43,731 nucleotides of DNA from Gammaproteobacteria bacterium (GTDB lineage Bacteria > Pseudomonadota > Gammaproteobacteria > JAADGQ01): positions 1 through 43,731 of the forward strand of contig JAKITI010000020.1 in assembly GCA_021648145.1 (NCBI GenBank), read 5' to 3'. Shown in pieces: positions 35,223-43,731 of the stretch. A model generated the notes under the pieces. It was not told the origin of the DNA. It ran no database searches and saw only the letters and a list, made by a program, of their open reading frames with translations. The position numbers and the translations under genes are program-made. The number at the start of each line of letters is the position of its first letter. Position 1 is the first letter of the stretch.

Positions 35223-37946
35223 ATGATGAGAAATAATTACCTGAAATTACTGGCTTTATTATGGCTGTCTGTAAGTGTTGCTTTATCAAGCACTATTGCC
35301 TTTGCAGAGGTGACACAAGGGCAAATACAAAGCTTTATGAAAATGCCTCAATCACAGCAAAAAGCTATGATAGAAACCATTAAAAAGCGTAATGGCAATC
35401 GTGATATGAGTCGAATCTCCGGGAGCGAAGAGGTGTTTTCCCAGAGCTCAGGCTTGAGCACAGAGTCGGATTTAGATCCAGATTCGAAATTGCAGCCTGA
35501 AGTCAAGGTAAATAAAGAGATAAAGCCCCCTTCTGATTTAGATCCACTCGCCAGTGGAGATACCATCTTATTACGTATGACTTCAAACGATGGTGAAGAC
35601 TCACGTATTCCAGAAAGCATGATCTATACACTTGATCGAACTGGCTCAATTATACTGCCATCACTGGGCCCAATTGTAATTTCTGGTCTGACCATTAAGC
35701 AGGCCGAAGAGCTTATTTCGATTGAACCCGCACTTCAGGGATTAAATATCTCTATAAAAAGAATGCCCATAAATGGAGGGCTCGCTCCTTTTGGTTATGA
35801 TGTTTTTCTTGATTCCGGTCAATCATTTAACTCTATTACAGCACTGCCAACCCCTGAAAATTATGTCGTCGGCCCAGGTGACACTGTGATTATTCAACTG
35901 TTTGGAAAAGATAATGCAGAGTATGAACTGGATGTTAGAAGAAATGGATCACTACTATTCCCAGGAATTGGACCGATTCAAGTGGCGGGTCTCGATTTTT
36001 TTTCGCTGAAGAGTGAAATTAAGACTCGTGTAAAAAGACAATTTATTGGAACAAAAGTCTCGGTAACACTGGGTCGTTTACGTTCAATACGCATCTTTGT
36101 TCTGGGCGAAGTAATACAAGCAGGTTCATACACCGTAAGCGGCCTTTCAACACTCACAAATGCTCTATTTACAAGCGGTGGCGTGAAAAATATTGGTTCA
36201 CTCAGAAATATACAGTTAAAAAGAAATGGTAAAGTCATTTCAAATTTTGATCTGTATGATTTGCTTCTGCATGGTAATACCCAGTCGGACAAACGGTTGC
36301 TTCCTGGTGATGTCATTTTTGTTCCACCGATCGGTAAAACGGTCGGAATATCAGGTGAGATTTTACGACCTGCGATCTATGAGCTAAAGAATGAAAAGAA
36401 TATTAATGATTTAGTGAAAATGGCAGGAGGCTTTTCTCCAGAAGCATTACTCGACAATATTCAAATTAAAAGAATTAAAAAAAGTGGTGGACGTTCACTG
36501 CAAACAGTTGATTTAAAAAACGCTGGAAATGGTTTGGTGAGTCTGGTTGATGGCGATATAGTCACGGTTCTTTCGCAGCCAGATAAGCTAGAAAAATTTG
36601 TCAGACTATTGGGTTATGTTGAGTCACCAGGAGACTATTCATGGTTTGAAGGAATGCGTATTCGTGATTTGCTTCCTTCACTTAATATGTTACTTCCTGG
36701 TGCAGATAAGCATTACCTTGTGATCAAACGTCAATTTCAGGATAAAAGAGGCGTTAAATTATTAGATGTCGATCTTATGAAGGTTTTAAGCGCCGACTCT
36801 AATGAAGAAAATATTCTCTTGAACTCTAAAGATGAAGTTTATATTTTTGACTCTCGTAATGATCGAAAAACAGTGCTAGAACCTTGGCTTAATTTAATCA
36901 GCAGCCAAGCAAGCCCAGAGCAACCACTTAAAATTGTCAACATAAAAGGCTTGCTGCATCATCCCGATCGCTACCCTTTGACTGAAAACATGAAAGTCAG
37001 TGACCTGTTACGTGCCGCTGGTGGCTTAACTGATAATGCATACACATTACGAGCAGAGTTGACATCTTATGTCGTATCGGATGGTGAGCGCCGTGAACTC
37101 TTACGGAGAGATATTAATCTTGATCATGTATTGGCCGGTGACCAATCATTTGACGTTCAATTAAAACCCTATGATGAGTTGCTGGTGCGACGAATTCCCA
37201 GTTGGGACGAAGAGGGGCATATAGAACTTTTGGGCGAAGTTGAATTTCCTGGTGTTTACTCAATTGGTCGAGGTGAACGTTTGAGTGATGTCATAAAACG
37301 TGCAGGAGGATTAACAGATATGGGTTATGCAAAAGGTGCCATATTTGTACGAGAGTCCGTCCGTGAAAGAGAGAGACAACATCTAGAGCGCATGGCGATG
37401 CAACTGGAGCGTGATCTGGCCGTCGTTCAAGCTCATGGTGATGAAATTGGTATGGATAAAGGGAGAGCCATCATTGAAGGGAGAGTGCTGCTGGAGCAAA
37501 TGCGATCAGTCGAAGCAATGGGTCGCATGGTGATAAATTTACCGACTATATTAGGTGAAACGGGCTCATATGATGTGGCGCTTCAAAGTGGTGACCAGCT
37601 ATATGTTCCAAAAAGGCCTGATGAAGTGACTGTGGTGGGGGAGGTTTACCACCTGACATCTCATATTTATGAGCAAGGTATAAAGCGTGATGAATATGTA
37701 AGGCTCAGTGGGGGCATTACTGAAAGAGGTAATAAAAAATCGGTGTATGTTGTTCATGCCAATGGTTCTGTGAGTCCACCGGAAAGGTGGTATCAAAAAT
37801 CTGTAGAAATAGGGCCAGGAGATACTATTATAGTGCCGGTTAAAATTGACCGGATTAGCAAACTTAAATTGTTTACTGATGTGAGCCAGATTATTTATCA
37901 GTTAGCTGTTTCAGCAGCGAGTTTGAAGGTATTTAATCTTCTTTAG
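35223..37946 (+). CDS. large polysaccharide export protein with multiple SLBB domains
   Basis: A 907-residue exported protein; a signal sequence ends near IAFAEV. Two poly-export domains follow: GDTILLRMTSNDGEDSR with TLDRTGSIILPSLGP, and ENYVVGPGDTVIIQLFGK with VRRNGSLLFPGIGP. After these come several SLBB-type segments (IRIFVLGEVIQAGSYTVSG, VGISGEILRPAIYELKN, FVRLLGYVESPGDY, HIELLGEVEFPGVYSIG, TVVGEVYHLT). Wza, with about 380 residues, has one poly-export and two or three SLBB domains, so this is an expanded relative. It should form the periplasmic/outer-membrane conduit for polysaccharide. No lipobox is seen. ATG 35223 is followed by a second ATG at 35226. It starts 25 nt after yjbH and precedes the wzz-type gene by 15 nt. 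Confidence 0.88.
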   Translation: MMRNNYLKLLALLWLSVSVALSSTIAFAEVTQGQIQSFMKMPQSQQKAMIETIKKRNGNRDMSRISGSEEVFSQSSGLSTESDLDPDSKLQPEVKVNKEIKPPSDLDPLASGDTILLRMTSNDGEDSRIPESMIYTLDRTGSIILPSLGPIVISGLTIKQAEELISIEPALQGLNISIKRMPINGGLAPFGYDVFLDSGQSFNSITALPTPENYVVGPGDTVIIQLFGKDNAEYELDVRRNGSLLFPGIGPIQVAGLDFFSLKSEIKTRVKRQFIGTKVSVTLGRLRSIRIFVLGEVIQAGSYTVSGLSTLTNALFTSGGVKNIGSLRNIQLKRNGKVISNFDLYDLLLHGNTQSDKRLLPGDVIFVPPIGKTVGISGEILRPAIYELKNEKNINDLVKMAGGFSPEALLDNIQIKRIKKSGGRSLQTVDLKNAGNGLVSLVDGDIVTVLSQPDKLEKFVRLLGYVESPGDYSWFEGMRIRDLLPSLNMLLPGADKHYLVIKRQFQDKRGVKLLDVDLMKVLSADSNEENILLNSKDEVYIFDSRNDRKTVLEPWLNLISSQASPEQPLKIVNIKGLLHHPDRYPLTENMKVSDLLRAAGGLTDNAYTLRAELTSYVVSDGERRELLRRDINLDHVLAGDQSFDVQLKPYDELLVRRIPSWDEEGHIELLGEVEFPGVYSIGRGERLSDVIKRAGGLTDMGYAKGAIFVRESVRERERQHLERMAMQLERDLAVVQAHGDEIGMDKGRAIIEGRVLLEQMRSVEAMGRMVINLPTILGETGSYDVALQSGDQLYVPKRPDEVTVVGEVYHLTSHIYEQGIKRDEYVRLSGGITERGNKKSVYVVHANGSVSPPERWYQKSVEIGPGDTIIVPVKIDRISKLKLFTDVSQIIYQLAVSAASLKVFNLL

Positions 37947-37961
37947 GGGCTAACTTTCTAA

Positions 37962-38918
37962 ATGGATAATATGATGAATAATGAAGAAAAACAAAACTCC
38001 TCTAAAGGAACACAACAAGCTGTGCCGCCTTATGCTTATTATCCACAAACCATTAGCGTAGAGGAAGATAAAATCAATCTGGTGGACTATTGGTGGATTT
38101 TGATGGAACGTAAAAAGTTAATTGTCCTTATTACACTACTTTTTACCATCACATCAATTGTAGTCGCATTATTAATGACACCTATCTACAGAGCAGAAGT
38201 ACTCCTTGCTCCTATGGGAGGGGAGGGGAGTGGCGGAGCTGCCAGTGCTCTTGGACAGTTTGGAGGTTTGGCATCCATGGTGGGGATTGATCTTGGCAGT
38301 AACAGTACAGAGCACACCCTTGCAGTATTGACATCCAGACGTTTTCTGGAGGTTTTTTTAAAAGAAGAAAAGATATTGCCTATTCTGTTTTCCGATATAT
38401 GGGATGATTCTTCCGGTCAGTGGATTCTTGAAGAAGGTAAGGAGCCGCCTTCAATGTGGAGCGCCTATAAAGTCTTTAGTAAATCAATTTTGATGAACTC
38501 TATTAATAAGGATAGTGGTTTGGTGACTATCTCTATTGACTGGAAAGATCCTGAGTTGGCAGCAGAGTGGGCTAACAACCTGATTGTTCGTCTCAATAAA
38601 AAGTTGCGCACTCTTGCTGTAACTGAAGCAGAAAGTAGCATCAACTATTTACAAGAGCAACTTCAGCAAACTTCTGTGGTTGATATGCATCAAGTGCTTT
38701 ACCGACTGATTGAGTCAGAAACACAAAAAATCATGTTAGCCAAAGTAAGTGAGCAGTATGCTTTAAAGGTGATTGATCCTGCGGTAATGCCTGAAGAAAA
38801 GATCAAACCAAAACGTGCTGTAATTGTTATTCTTGGATTTTTATCAGGCTTTATGTTTTCAGTATTTTTAGCTTTTTTATTAACATTTATTGTTAAGCAG
38901 CGTAAGGCTGCACAATAG
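37962..38918 (+). CDS. Wzz-type chain-length determinant (polysaccharide co-polymerase)
   Basis: A 318-residue inner membrane protein with a cytoplasmic N-terminus (about 50 residues), helix one at 53-73 (IVLITLLFTITSIVVALL) followed by TPIYRAEVLLAP, a periplasmic coiled part, and helix two near 284-308 preceded by the Pro-rich VIDPAVMPEEKIKPKR, typical of Wzz. There is no C-terminal tyrosine kinase domain, and no separate kinase is seen in the window. It sets polymer length and partners with the SLBB exporter. No wzy polymerase is evident up to the window end. Confidence 0.9.
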   Translation: MDNMMNNEEKQNSSKGTQQAVPPYAYYPQTISVEEDKINLVDYWWILMERKKLIVLITLLFTITSIVVALLMTPIYRAEVLLAPMGGEGSGGAASALGQFGGLASMVGIDLGSNSTEHTLAVLTSRRFLEVFLKEEKILPILFSDIWDDSSGQWILEEGKEPPSMWSAYKVFSKSILMNSINKDSGLVTISIDWKDPELAAEWANNLIVRLNKKLRTLAVTEAESSINYLQEQLQQTSVVDMHQVLYRLIESETQKIMLAKVSEQYALKVIDPAVMPEEKIKPKRAVIVILGFLSGFMFSVFLAFLLTFIVKQRKAAQ

Positions 38919-38934
38919 TATTTTAACCTGAATA

Positions 38935-39666
38935 ATGTTTAATAATTTATTAGTTGAGGGTGATTTAACTCTGGATGTTGAGTTTGGCAACTCATATAAT
39001 TTTTTTTCTGCATCAAAAAATAACTCCCCACAAGATTATGATTACAATGAAAAACTCTCTATAAACGCGATGATACCGGCTGCAAAATTTGAAATTACAG
39101 ACTCAGTTGCGTTTAAAGGGGCACAAGGAACAAGAGATTTGTCATTTTTGGCATTAGAAAAAAATTATCTTTTTGATGCCGTTTCCAGGTTTGTAGTGTA
39201 TTCACGAAATAACAGGCCTGCTTATATTGATAATCAAAAAATAGGGCACAATAACTCAAATTTCTATTATCAGTATCATCATGCCAAACCACAGGTTCCC
39301 ATTGGCGATGATGGGTGGATCACTTTTGAAGATAACTTTTCTAATCTACCTGCTGGATTCGACAACGTATTTTACATTCGGGATGAGGCAAACACTGAAA
39401 AAGGTTATCGCTGGATTATTCATCATCGGTGCATAGCAAAAATAGAGTCAGCTAATTTAATCGTAAGAGGGTGCCACCCCAGATTCAATAAACCATTCAA
39501 ATTTCAATCACTATGGCCTAAATGGCTAAAAAGAAAATTATACCGAGTAAGAGAACGTGATTATCCTTTTTTTCCAATTCAATCTGTAGGAGAGGTGTGT
39601 ATTCCTGGAAATACAAAAATCTCTTTAAGAACAAAGATTCAAGTGATCAATGAAAGATCGAATTGA
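38935..39666 (+). CDS. unrecognised protein 1 of the polysaccharide-locus triplet
   Basis: A 243-residue protein without signal or membrane segments. It is rich in aromatic and beta-type segments (FLALEKNYLFDAVSRFVVYS, WITFEDNFSNLPAGFDNVFY, GYRWIIHHRCIAKIESANLIV) and ends with a basic stretch (WPKWLKRKLYRVRERD). A beta-sandwich is likely, reminiscent of the sheet domains of heparinase-type lyases, but I cannot assign it. There is no clear binding site before the ATG. Its end overlaps the next gene by 17 nt, suggesting coupled translation. Confidence 0.65.
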   Translation: MFNNLLVEGDLTLDVEFGNSYNFFSASKNNSPQDYDYNEKLSINAMIPAAKFEITDSVAFKGAQGTRDLSFLALEKNYLFDAVSRFVVYSRNNRPAYIDNQKIGHNNSNFYYQYHHAKPQVPIGDDGWITFEDNFSNLPAGFDNVFYIRDEANTEKGYRWIIHHRCIAKIESANLIVRGCHPRFNKPFKFQSLWPKWLKRKLYRVRERDYPFFPIQSVGEVCIPGNTKISLRTKIQVINERSN

Positions 39667-40552
39667 GTCTTACACTGAATCTGGAGAAAAACTTTTAGTG
39701 CATCTTGATGCTAAATTAAATGCCGAGTCAGGTTTTCCCGATGAGCCAAGCTGGGGCTATGCATTTATAATGCTGGCAGTTCTTCAATACAATCCCAACT
39801 TTCCTGAAAACAGGCTGGCTCAACGTGCACTCAGATTTTTATCAAATCAAAATAGCTCAACAATCAACTTTCCTTGGGAATTTATTGTTTACGCAGTTCA
39901 AAATTCTTGTTCATTAATTAGCAATAAAAAAATAGATTTACCCTTTAATAAATATAATAAAAAGGGCACACGCATGTTGAATTGGTACCTACTCAGGCAG
40001 CTCAATAAAAGCTATTTTCGTCGGTTAAATATTGTTGAAATTTTTCAACTAAGAATGGCAAAACTTTTTTATACAACAAAAGAAGGATTGATACTTGATG
40101 AGCAGCGAACAAGGTCACTGCAATACCATGCTTTTTGTCTGTTTGTTCTAGCTGAGTTGATGGATCGTTATCCAGAACATGAATTTATTCAAGAATGGTT
40201 CTGCAATGGCATAAAATACAGCCTGTCTACTATTCTTGATGATGGTACGGCTTTGTATATAGGGCGTGGTCAGGAGCAAATATTTGGTTATGGAGCCTTG
40301 ATCTATTCTTTAGAAAAATATAATAAAAACATCCAAAAAATTGACCCTTATATTCTTAATGCACTTCAAAAGCGTGTATTGGGATTTCAGAGAGACGATG
40401 GCAGCTTCCCACTGGTTTTACGTAAACGTCAGCCAGAGCAGGGAGAGGTTTCTTTCAAGAAAGATAAGCCTTTAGGGTGGTATGGATACAATACTTTATA
40501 TGACTACCAACCATTCTTGGCATACTGCCTTCTTAAAGCTGGAAGGCTATGA
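39650..40552 (+). CDS. predicted alpha/alpha-toroid protein 2 of the triplet
   Basis: A 300-residue, mostly helical, cytoplasmic protein. Repeated helix pairs (WGYAFIMLAVLQYNP, ALRFLSNQ, LQYHAFCLFVLAELMDRYP, IFGYGALIYSLEKY) and motifs such as ILDDGTALYIGRGQEQ and FQRDDGSFPLV recall alpha/alpha-toroid glycosidase, lyase or epimerase folds, including DUF2264-like proteins. No catalytic set can be proved. It overlaps gene 1 by 17 nt and gene 3 by 4 nt. The absence of a signal places any reaction in the cytoplasm, possibly on lipid-linked oligosaccharide. Confidence 0.65.
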   Translation: MKDRIESYTESGEKLLVHLDAKLNAESGFPDEPSWGYAFIMLAVLQYNPNFPENRLAQRALRFLSNQNSSTINFPWEFIVYAVQNSCSLISNKKIDLPFNKYNKKGTRMLNWYLLRQLNKSYFRRLNIVEIFQLRMAKLFYTTKEGLILDEQRTRSLQYHAFCLFVLAELMDRYPEHEFIQEWFCNGIKYSLSTILDDGTALYIGRGQEQIFGYGALIYSLEKYNKNIQKIDPYILNALQKRVLGFQRDDGSFPLVLRKRQPEQGEVSFKKDKPLGWYGYNTLYDYQPFLAYCLLKAGRL

Positions 40553-41226
40553 ATATTTTTCAGCATAAATTGGATGGAGGGGCGAGCGTTATCTGGGCAG
40601 TTCCTTTGTCTGGATATGGGCATATTGCGGATGAGCAGCCGCTGCCTTACATACATTACCAAGGAAAAGAGCTGACCCCGCGCTTTGGGGGGGAAGATGG
40701 TCAGGAAGGTTGTGGATTACATACCATAGGCCTTCCTTGGGGTATTCTAAAAAACAGATGGCCTTTAAGCCAGAAAATTTTTAATATTTTCAGAAAAAAT
40801 ATAAATATTTACTGGCGCAATATTTTTGTAAGCCGATGTAGGGCGGATAAAAATTTCTATTTTCTTGAGCAATTAGATTATATAGCCTCACCACAAGGCT
40901 TCATGGGTGAGAGCCCTTTGATTCGCTTTGAAAGAAAATTTCTTATTGAAGGTGCCTCAGTACAAGTTGAGGATACGATAGTTTTTAAAAAAACTGTTTT
41001 ATTTGAGGTTTTTTATCCTGTCAATATACCTTTACTTGATAACTCTCCTATTAAGCTTATCTCTAAAGAGTTTTTGATAAGGAGGGGTAAGCAACGCTCA
41101 TCGGCAGGAGAAGCAGTGATGCATGTTCTTGAAAAAAACAGTATAGAGTTTAAAGAAGGAGATACCTATATGTATCAGTATAAATATTACATAAATAAAG
41201 GTAATACTAAAGCTCATATGGAGTGA
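40549..41226 (+). CDS. unrecognised beta-rich protein 3 of the triplet
   Basis: A 225-residue protein with beta-rich character (ASVIWAVPLSGYGHI, FGGEDGQEGCGLHTIGLPWG, PLIRFERKFLIEGASVQVEDTIVF). The pattern resembles the beta-sandwich that follows the helical toroid in polysaccharide lyases of the heparinase type, but this is only architectural resemblance. It starts within the stop of gene 2 (ATGA) after GGAAGG. No signal or membrane helix. A 58-nt gap leads to the FkbM gene. Confidence 0.65.
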   Translation: MNIFQHKLDGGASVIWAVPLSGYGHIADEQPLPYIHYQGKELTPRFGGEDGQEGCGLHTIGLPWGILKNRWPLSQKIFNIFRKNINIYWRNIFVSRCRADKNFYFLEQLDYIASPQGFMGESPLIRFERKFLIEGASVQVEDTIVFKKTVLFEVFYPVNIPLLDNSPIKLISKEFLIRRGKQRSSAGEAVMHVLEKNSIEFKEGDTYMYQYKYYINKGNTKAHME

Positions 41227-41284
41227 CATAAGTAGTAAAAATTTTCTTGTGCTTCAAGAACTATAGTTAATAGGAGATATGGAT

Positions 41285-42097
41285 ATGATTGAAGAAAGTC
41301 CTAAAATAATCGAATTTTCGAAAAAAATTTATTTATTGCTACCACGCGGCATAAGAGAGTCACCAAAATTTTCACATTACTCTAGTGTACTTTTTTCAAA
41401 GTTAACACCTAATAAATATGCATATGTGAATGTTTTTGGATCTTTTATTTATCTTAACTTGAAACACCCAGGAGATATACAACGTATTTGGGGGGTGTGG
41501 GAGCCAGATTTAAGACGTTTTTTACAAAGAGAACTGAAGTCAGGAGAAATATTTATTGATGTCGGTGCTCATCGAGGGACATATACAACCTTAGCAAGAA
41601 AGTTAGTGGGAGAATCGGGGCGTATCATTGCTTTTGAGCCATTTCCTGAACACTATCAATCCTTAGTTAAAAGTGTTGAGAGGAATAAGTTTTGTAATGT
41701 GGAATGTATTAAGGGAGCAGCTAGTTCTGAAAAAGGTATTTCACGTTTAACAAGTTCATCACCTCATTTAGATAAGGTCGGTGATTTAGAGATTGAGAAA
41801 TATTCCATTGATGATGTAGTTGATAATGCAGATATTATTAAAATTGATACAGATGGATCAGAATATGAGGTTGTTTTAGGTGCGGAAAGATTAATTGACA
41901 GTGGCTGCCAAGTAGTTATTGAGTTTAGTGATTTTCAATATCAATCGGTAGGTGATGTTTACACAAAGATTAATAATTTTTTCAAACATAAGGGTTACAG
42001 TGCACACATAATTCAATACGATGGCAGCTCTTTAGAGATAGAGCCTGATAATTTAACGTATGTTAACAGGCATGTTGTATTTAAGAAAAAAGCATAA
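41285..42097 (+). CDS. FkbM family methyltransferase
   Basis: A 270-residue SAM-dependent O-methyltransferase of the FkbM family, probably methylating a sugar of the polymer. The SAM-binding FIDVGAHRGTYTTLARKLV, IIAFEPFPEHY and DIIKIDTDGSEYEVVLGAERL are clear. The frame begins at ATG 41279, but AGGAG at 41272-41276 is only two bases from it, so ATG 41285 with eight-base spacing is chosen. The acceptor is unknown. Confidence 0.88.
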   Translation: MIEESPKIIEFSKKIYLLLPRGIRESPKFSHYSSVLFSKLTPNKYAYVNVFGSFIYLNLKHPGDIQRIWGVWEPDLRRFLQRELKSGEIFIDVGAHRGTYTTLARKLVGESGRIIAFEPFPEHYQSLVKSVERNKFCNVECIKGAASSEKGISRLTSSSPHLDKVGDLEIEKYSIDDVVDNADIIKIDTDGSEYEVVLGAERLIDSGCQVVIEFSDFQYQSVGDVYTKINNFFKHKGYSAHIIQYDGSSLEIEPDNLTYVNRHVVFKKKA

Positions 42098-42129
42098 TTA
42101 TGGACTATATAATTGAGCTTATTTGAAAA

Positions 42130-43410
42130 ATGAATGAAGTTAAACAACGTTTTTTTTCTGCTTTTAAGTTTGGTGCAGTTGAGCAGTTAATAGCCAGAGG
42201 ATTTGACTTTCTTACGTTAATTATTGTAATGCGGGTTCTGCCAACAGACCAGATAGCACTTTTTGGTATATCCACAGGAATGTTGATATTTTTCAATGTG
42301 TTTGCAATAACTCCAGAAACAGTTGTAATTCGTGATTATGTTAAGTGGCAAAAAAATGGTAATGCAAAGTATTGCTTAGAGTCGTTTCAGTGCTTTTGGC
42401 TTCTAAAGACCTTCTTGATTGGTTCAGTTGGGCTTGTAATTAGCTTTATTGTTGAAAATGGAGAGCTAGGGCCTATTTTCTTTGCTTCATTGTATTTTTT
42501 TATTATTCAGTTTACTCAGTTGTCAGAGATATCAAGAATTGTACTACGTGTTCGTTTAGAGCAGCGCAGAATCTTTATAATAGAGGTTGCATTAAAGTTT
42601 TTATTATTTTTATTAGTTTTGCTCATAATACTGAACCCTACGCTCTTGATATATTATTCTATATTTGCTATTTGGGCGATTTTGTCAGCGTGGATTTGGT
42701 TGTTTGAATTGAAAAAACTAACTAGAGCTTTTTTTAGGTGGGATAATTCATACGTAAAATTTTGGTTGAAAACAATAAAAAACTTCTCATTATGGCAGCA
42801 TTTTGGAGCAGTAACAGCATATTTTATATACAATATAGACCCATGGATTCTTTCTTTATTTTCAGTTGAATCCCAAGAGATAGCGGAATATACATTAGCC
42901 CTTAAAGTTTCATCACTATTTTTTTTGATTCCTCTTTATATCCAGTCCATGACATCTATTTTATTAACAAATCTGGAGTGGAAACCGGGGTGGATTGCAG
43001 AGCTATCAAAGATATGGAAACTTAATTTTATTTTGTCTTTCATGCAACTGGGTATTTTTTGGATGCTGGGTAAATATATTCTCATGATATTTTCTAATGG
43101 TGATTTGGATATAGAGAAGGCATATTTAGTTGGATTATATATTAGCTTAGGGGTATTTTTTGTGAATATCATGCGCCCTCTAATTGGGTACCTGATGGTT
43201 TCGTCACCAATGCGCGATGTTTTCTTTAAAGTTTATTTTCCTACTTTTTTGTGTGCAATTGTAATTTATCCATATTTAACAAGTATTTTAGGCCCTATTG
43301 GTTGTGCAGTGGCCAGTATGGTTGTTTATGTTATTTTTTCAATTGCTATTATGAAATACATCAGAAATTCAGATCTTACTCTAAGGTCTCTCATTTATGG
43401 AAAACATTAG
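42130..43410 (+). CDS. Wzx-type oligosaccharide flippase
   Basis: A 426-residue polytopic membrane protein of the polysaccharide transport (PST/MOP) superfamily, with about twelve hydrophobic helices. The opening FKFGAVEQLIARGFDFLTLIIVMRVLP matches Wzx proteins. It would flip undecaprenyl-linked repeat units to the periplasm, supporting a Wzx/Wzy pathway together with the Wzz protein upstream. Sequence is strongly AT-rich, as is common for polysaccharide loci. The ATG follows TTTGAAAA, a weak binding site. Confidence 0.88.
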   Translation: MNEVKQRFFSAFKFGAVEQLIARGFDFLTLIIVMRVLPTDQIALFGISTGMLIFFNVFAITPETVVIRDYVKWQKNGNAKYCLESFQCFWLLKTFLIGSVGLVISFIVENGELGPIFFASLYFFIIQFTQLSEISRIVLRVRLEQRRIFIIEVALKFLLFLLVLLIILNPTLLIYYSIFAIWAILSAWIWLFELKKLTRAFFRWDNSYVKFWLKTIKNFSLWQHFGAVTAYFIYNIDPWILSLFSVESQEIAEYTLALKVSSLFFLIPLYIQSMTSILLTNLEWKPGWIAELSKIWKLNFILSFMQLGIFWMLGKYILMIFSNGDLDIEKAYLVGLYISLGVFFVNIMRPLIGYLMVSSPMRDVFFKVYFPTFLCAIVIYPYLTSILGPIGCAVASMVVYVIFSIAIMKYIRNSDLTLRSLIYGKH

Positions 43411-43451
43411 CTAACAAAGCAACTAAAATAATAGGATAAGTAAAAAACAAA

Positions 43452-43731
43452 ATGATTAGTGTAGTCATTCCGACATATAAAAGATCTGACTTGCTGGCTA
43501 GATTATTAGATTCAATTATCTTGCAAACAGTAGCACCTGAAGAGTTGGTTGTGGTTGATGATGCTTCTCCTAATCCTGAAGAATATACTTTGGTAATTAA
43601 CGAATATAAAAATAAAATAAAGAACCTGAAATATATCCGCTATGAGAAAAATAGAGGCGCACCTCATGCTAGAAATGTCGGGATTCAAGAAACAAAAAAT
43701 GATTGGATCGCACTGGTTGATGACGATGATG
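43452..43731 (+). CDS. family 2 glycosyltransferase, N-terminal part, cut by window end
   Basis: The first 93 codons of a GT-A-fold family 2 glycosyltransferase: MISVVIPTYKRSDLLARLLDS, then EELVVVDDASPNPEE, RYEKNRGAPHARNVGI and WIALVDDDD, which includes the acidic metal-binding region at the window edge. It would add a sugar to the lipid-linked repeat unit. It begins 41 nt after the flippase gene. Length and specificity cannot be seen. Confidence 0.88.
   Translation, partial: MISVVIPTYKRSDLLARLLDSIILQTVAPEELVVVDDASPNPEEYTLVINEYKNKIKNLKYIRYEKNRGAPHARNVGIQETKNDWIALVDDDD

Overview
The window reads as a chromosomal stretch from an AT-rich gammaproteobacterium. The support is gene order familiar from that class (dedD-type SPOR gene, cvpA, purF; ilvB-ilvH-ilvC followed by a psd-family gene; thiS-thiG-trmB) and gammaproteobacterial-style proteins such as YjbH, YegP and TsaC. 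I cannot name a genus from sequence alone. Housekeeping, accessory and surface-polysaccharide genes lie side by side.

Left part (1-4805): an AT-rich GNAT acetyltransferase gene, then a visibly GC-richer block on the minus strand with ParA, ParB, a DUF2857-type protein and an STY4528-type replication protein. That gene order is the replication/partition end of PFGI-1/SPI-7-type integrative conjugative elements (ICEs). The block abuts the 3' part of a tRNA-Thr(UGU) gene at 4758-4805, as expected for an attachment-site copy at an element boundary. The 5' half of this tRNA is abnormal. The element continues to the left or is truncated there; no integrase or transfer genes are visible. A 51-bp repeat inside the STY4528-type gene looks iteron-like.

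Core part (4822-20153): tRNA-Leu(CAA), a 2-Cys peroxiredoxin with a clear promoter and terminator, purD, tsaC, a convergent PAS-GGDEF gene, thiS-thiG-trmB-dnaQ, the branched-chain amino acid operon ilvB-ilvH-ilvC with its own promoter and terminator, a psd-family gene that has lost the Gly-Ser self-cleavage site, the SPOR gene-cvpA-purF group, a B12-binding radical SAM gene and a cupin.

Middle part (20150-30247): envelope and stress-type genes (DUF2959 lipoprotein, DUF937/YidB-like, OmpA/BON protein, DUF4332 protein), then a tightly coupled four-gene unit (23820-28718). The unit encodes a TAXI-type binding protein, a membrane Cache sensor with no output domain, a Tat-exported PotD-like binding protein and a HerA/DUF853 ATPase, with no permease or kinase. 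It is the best candidate here for an undescribed system. An amphi-Trp protein, YegP, a nested hairpin and a voltage-gated-type potassium channel follow.

Right part (30442-43731): an exopolysaccharide/capsule locus. It starts with a membrane protein bearing a J-like domain without HPD, then a FecR-like protein, YjbH, a very large SLBB export protein, a Wzz chain-length protein, three overlapping unrecognised genes that may form a polysaccharide-modifying unit, an FkbM methyltransferase, a Wzx-type flippase and a family 2 glycosyltransferase cut by the window end.
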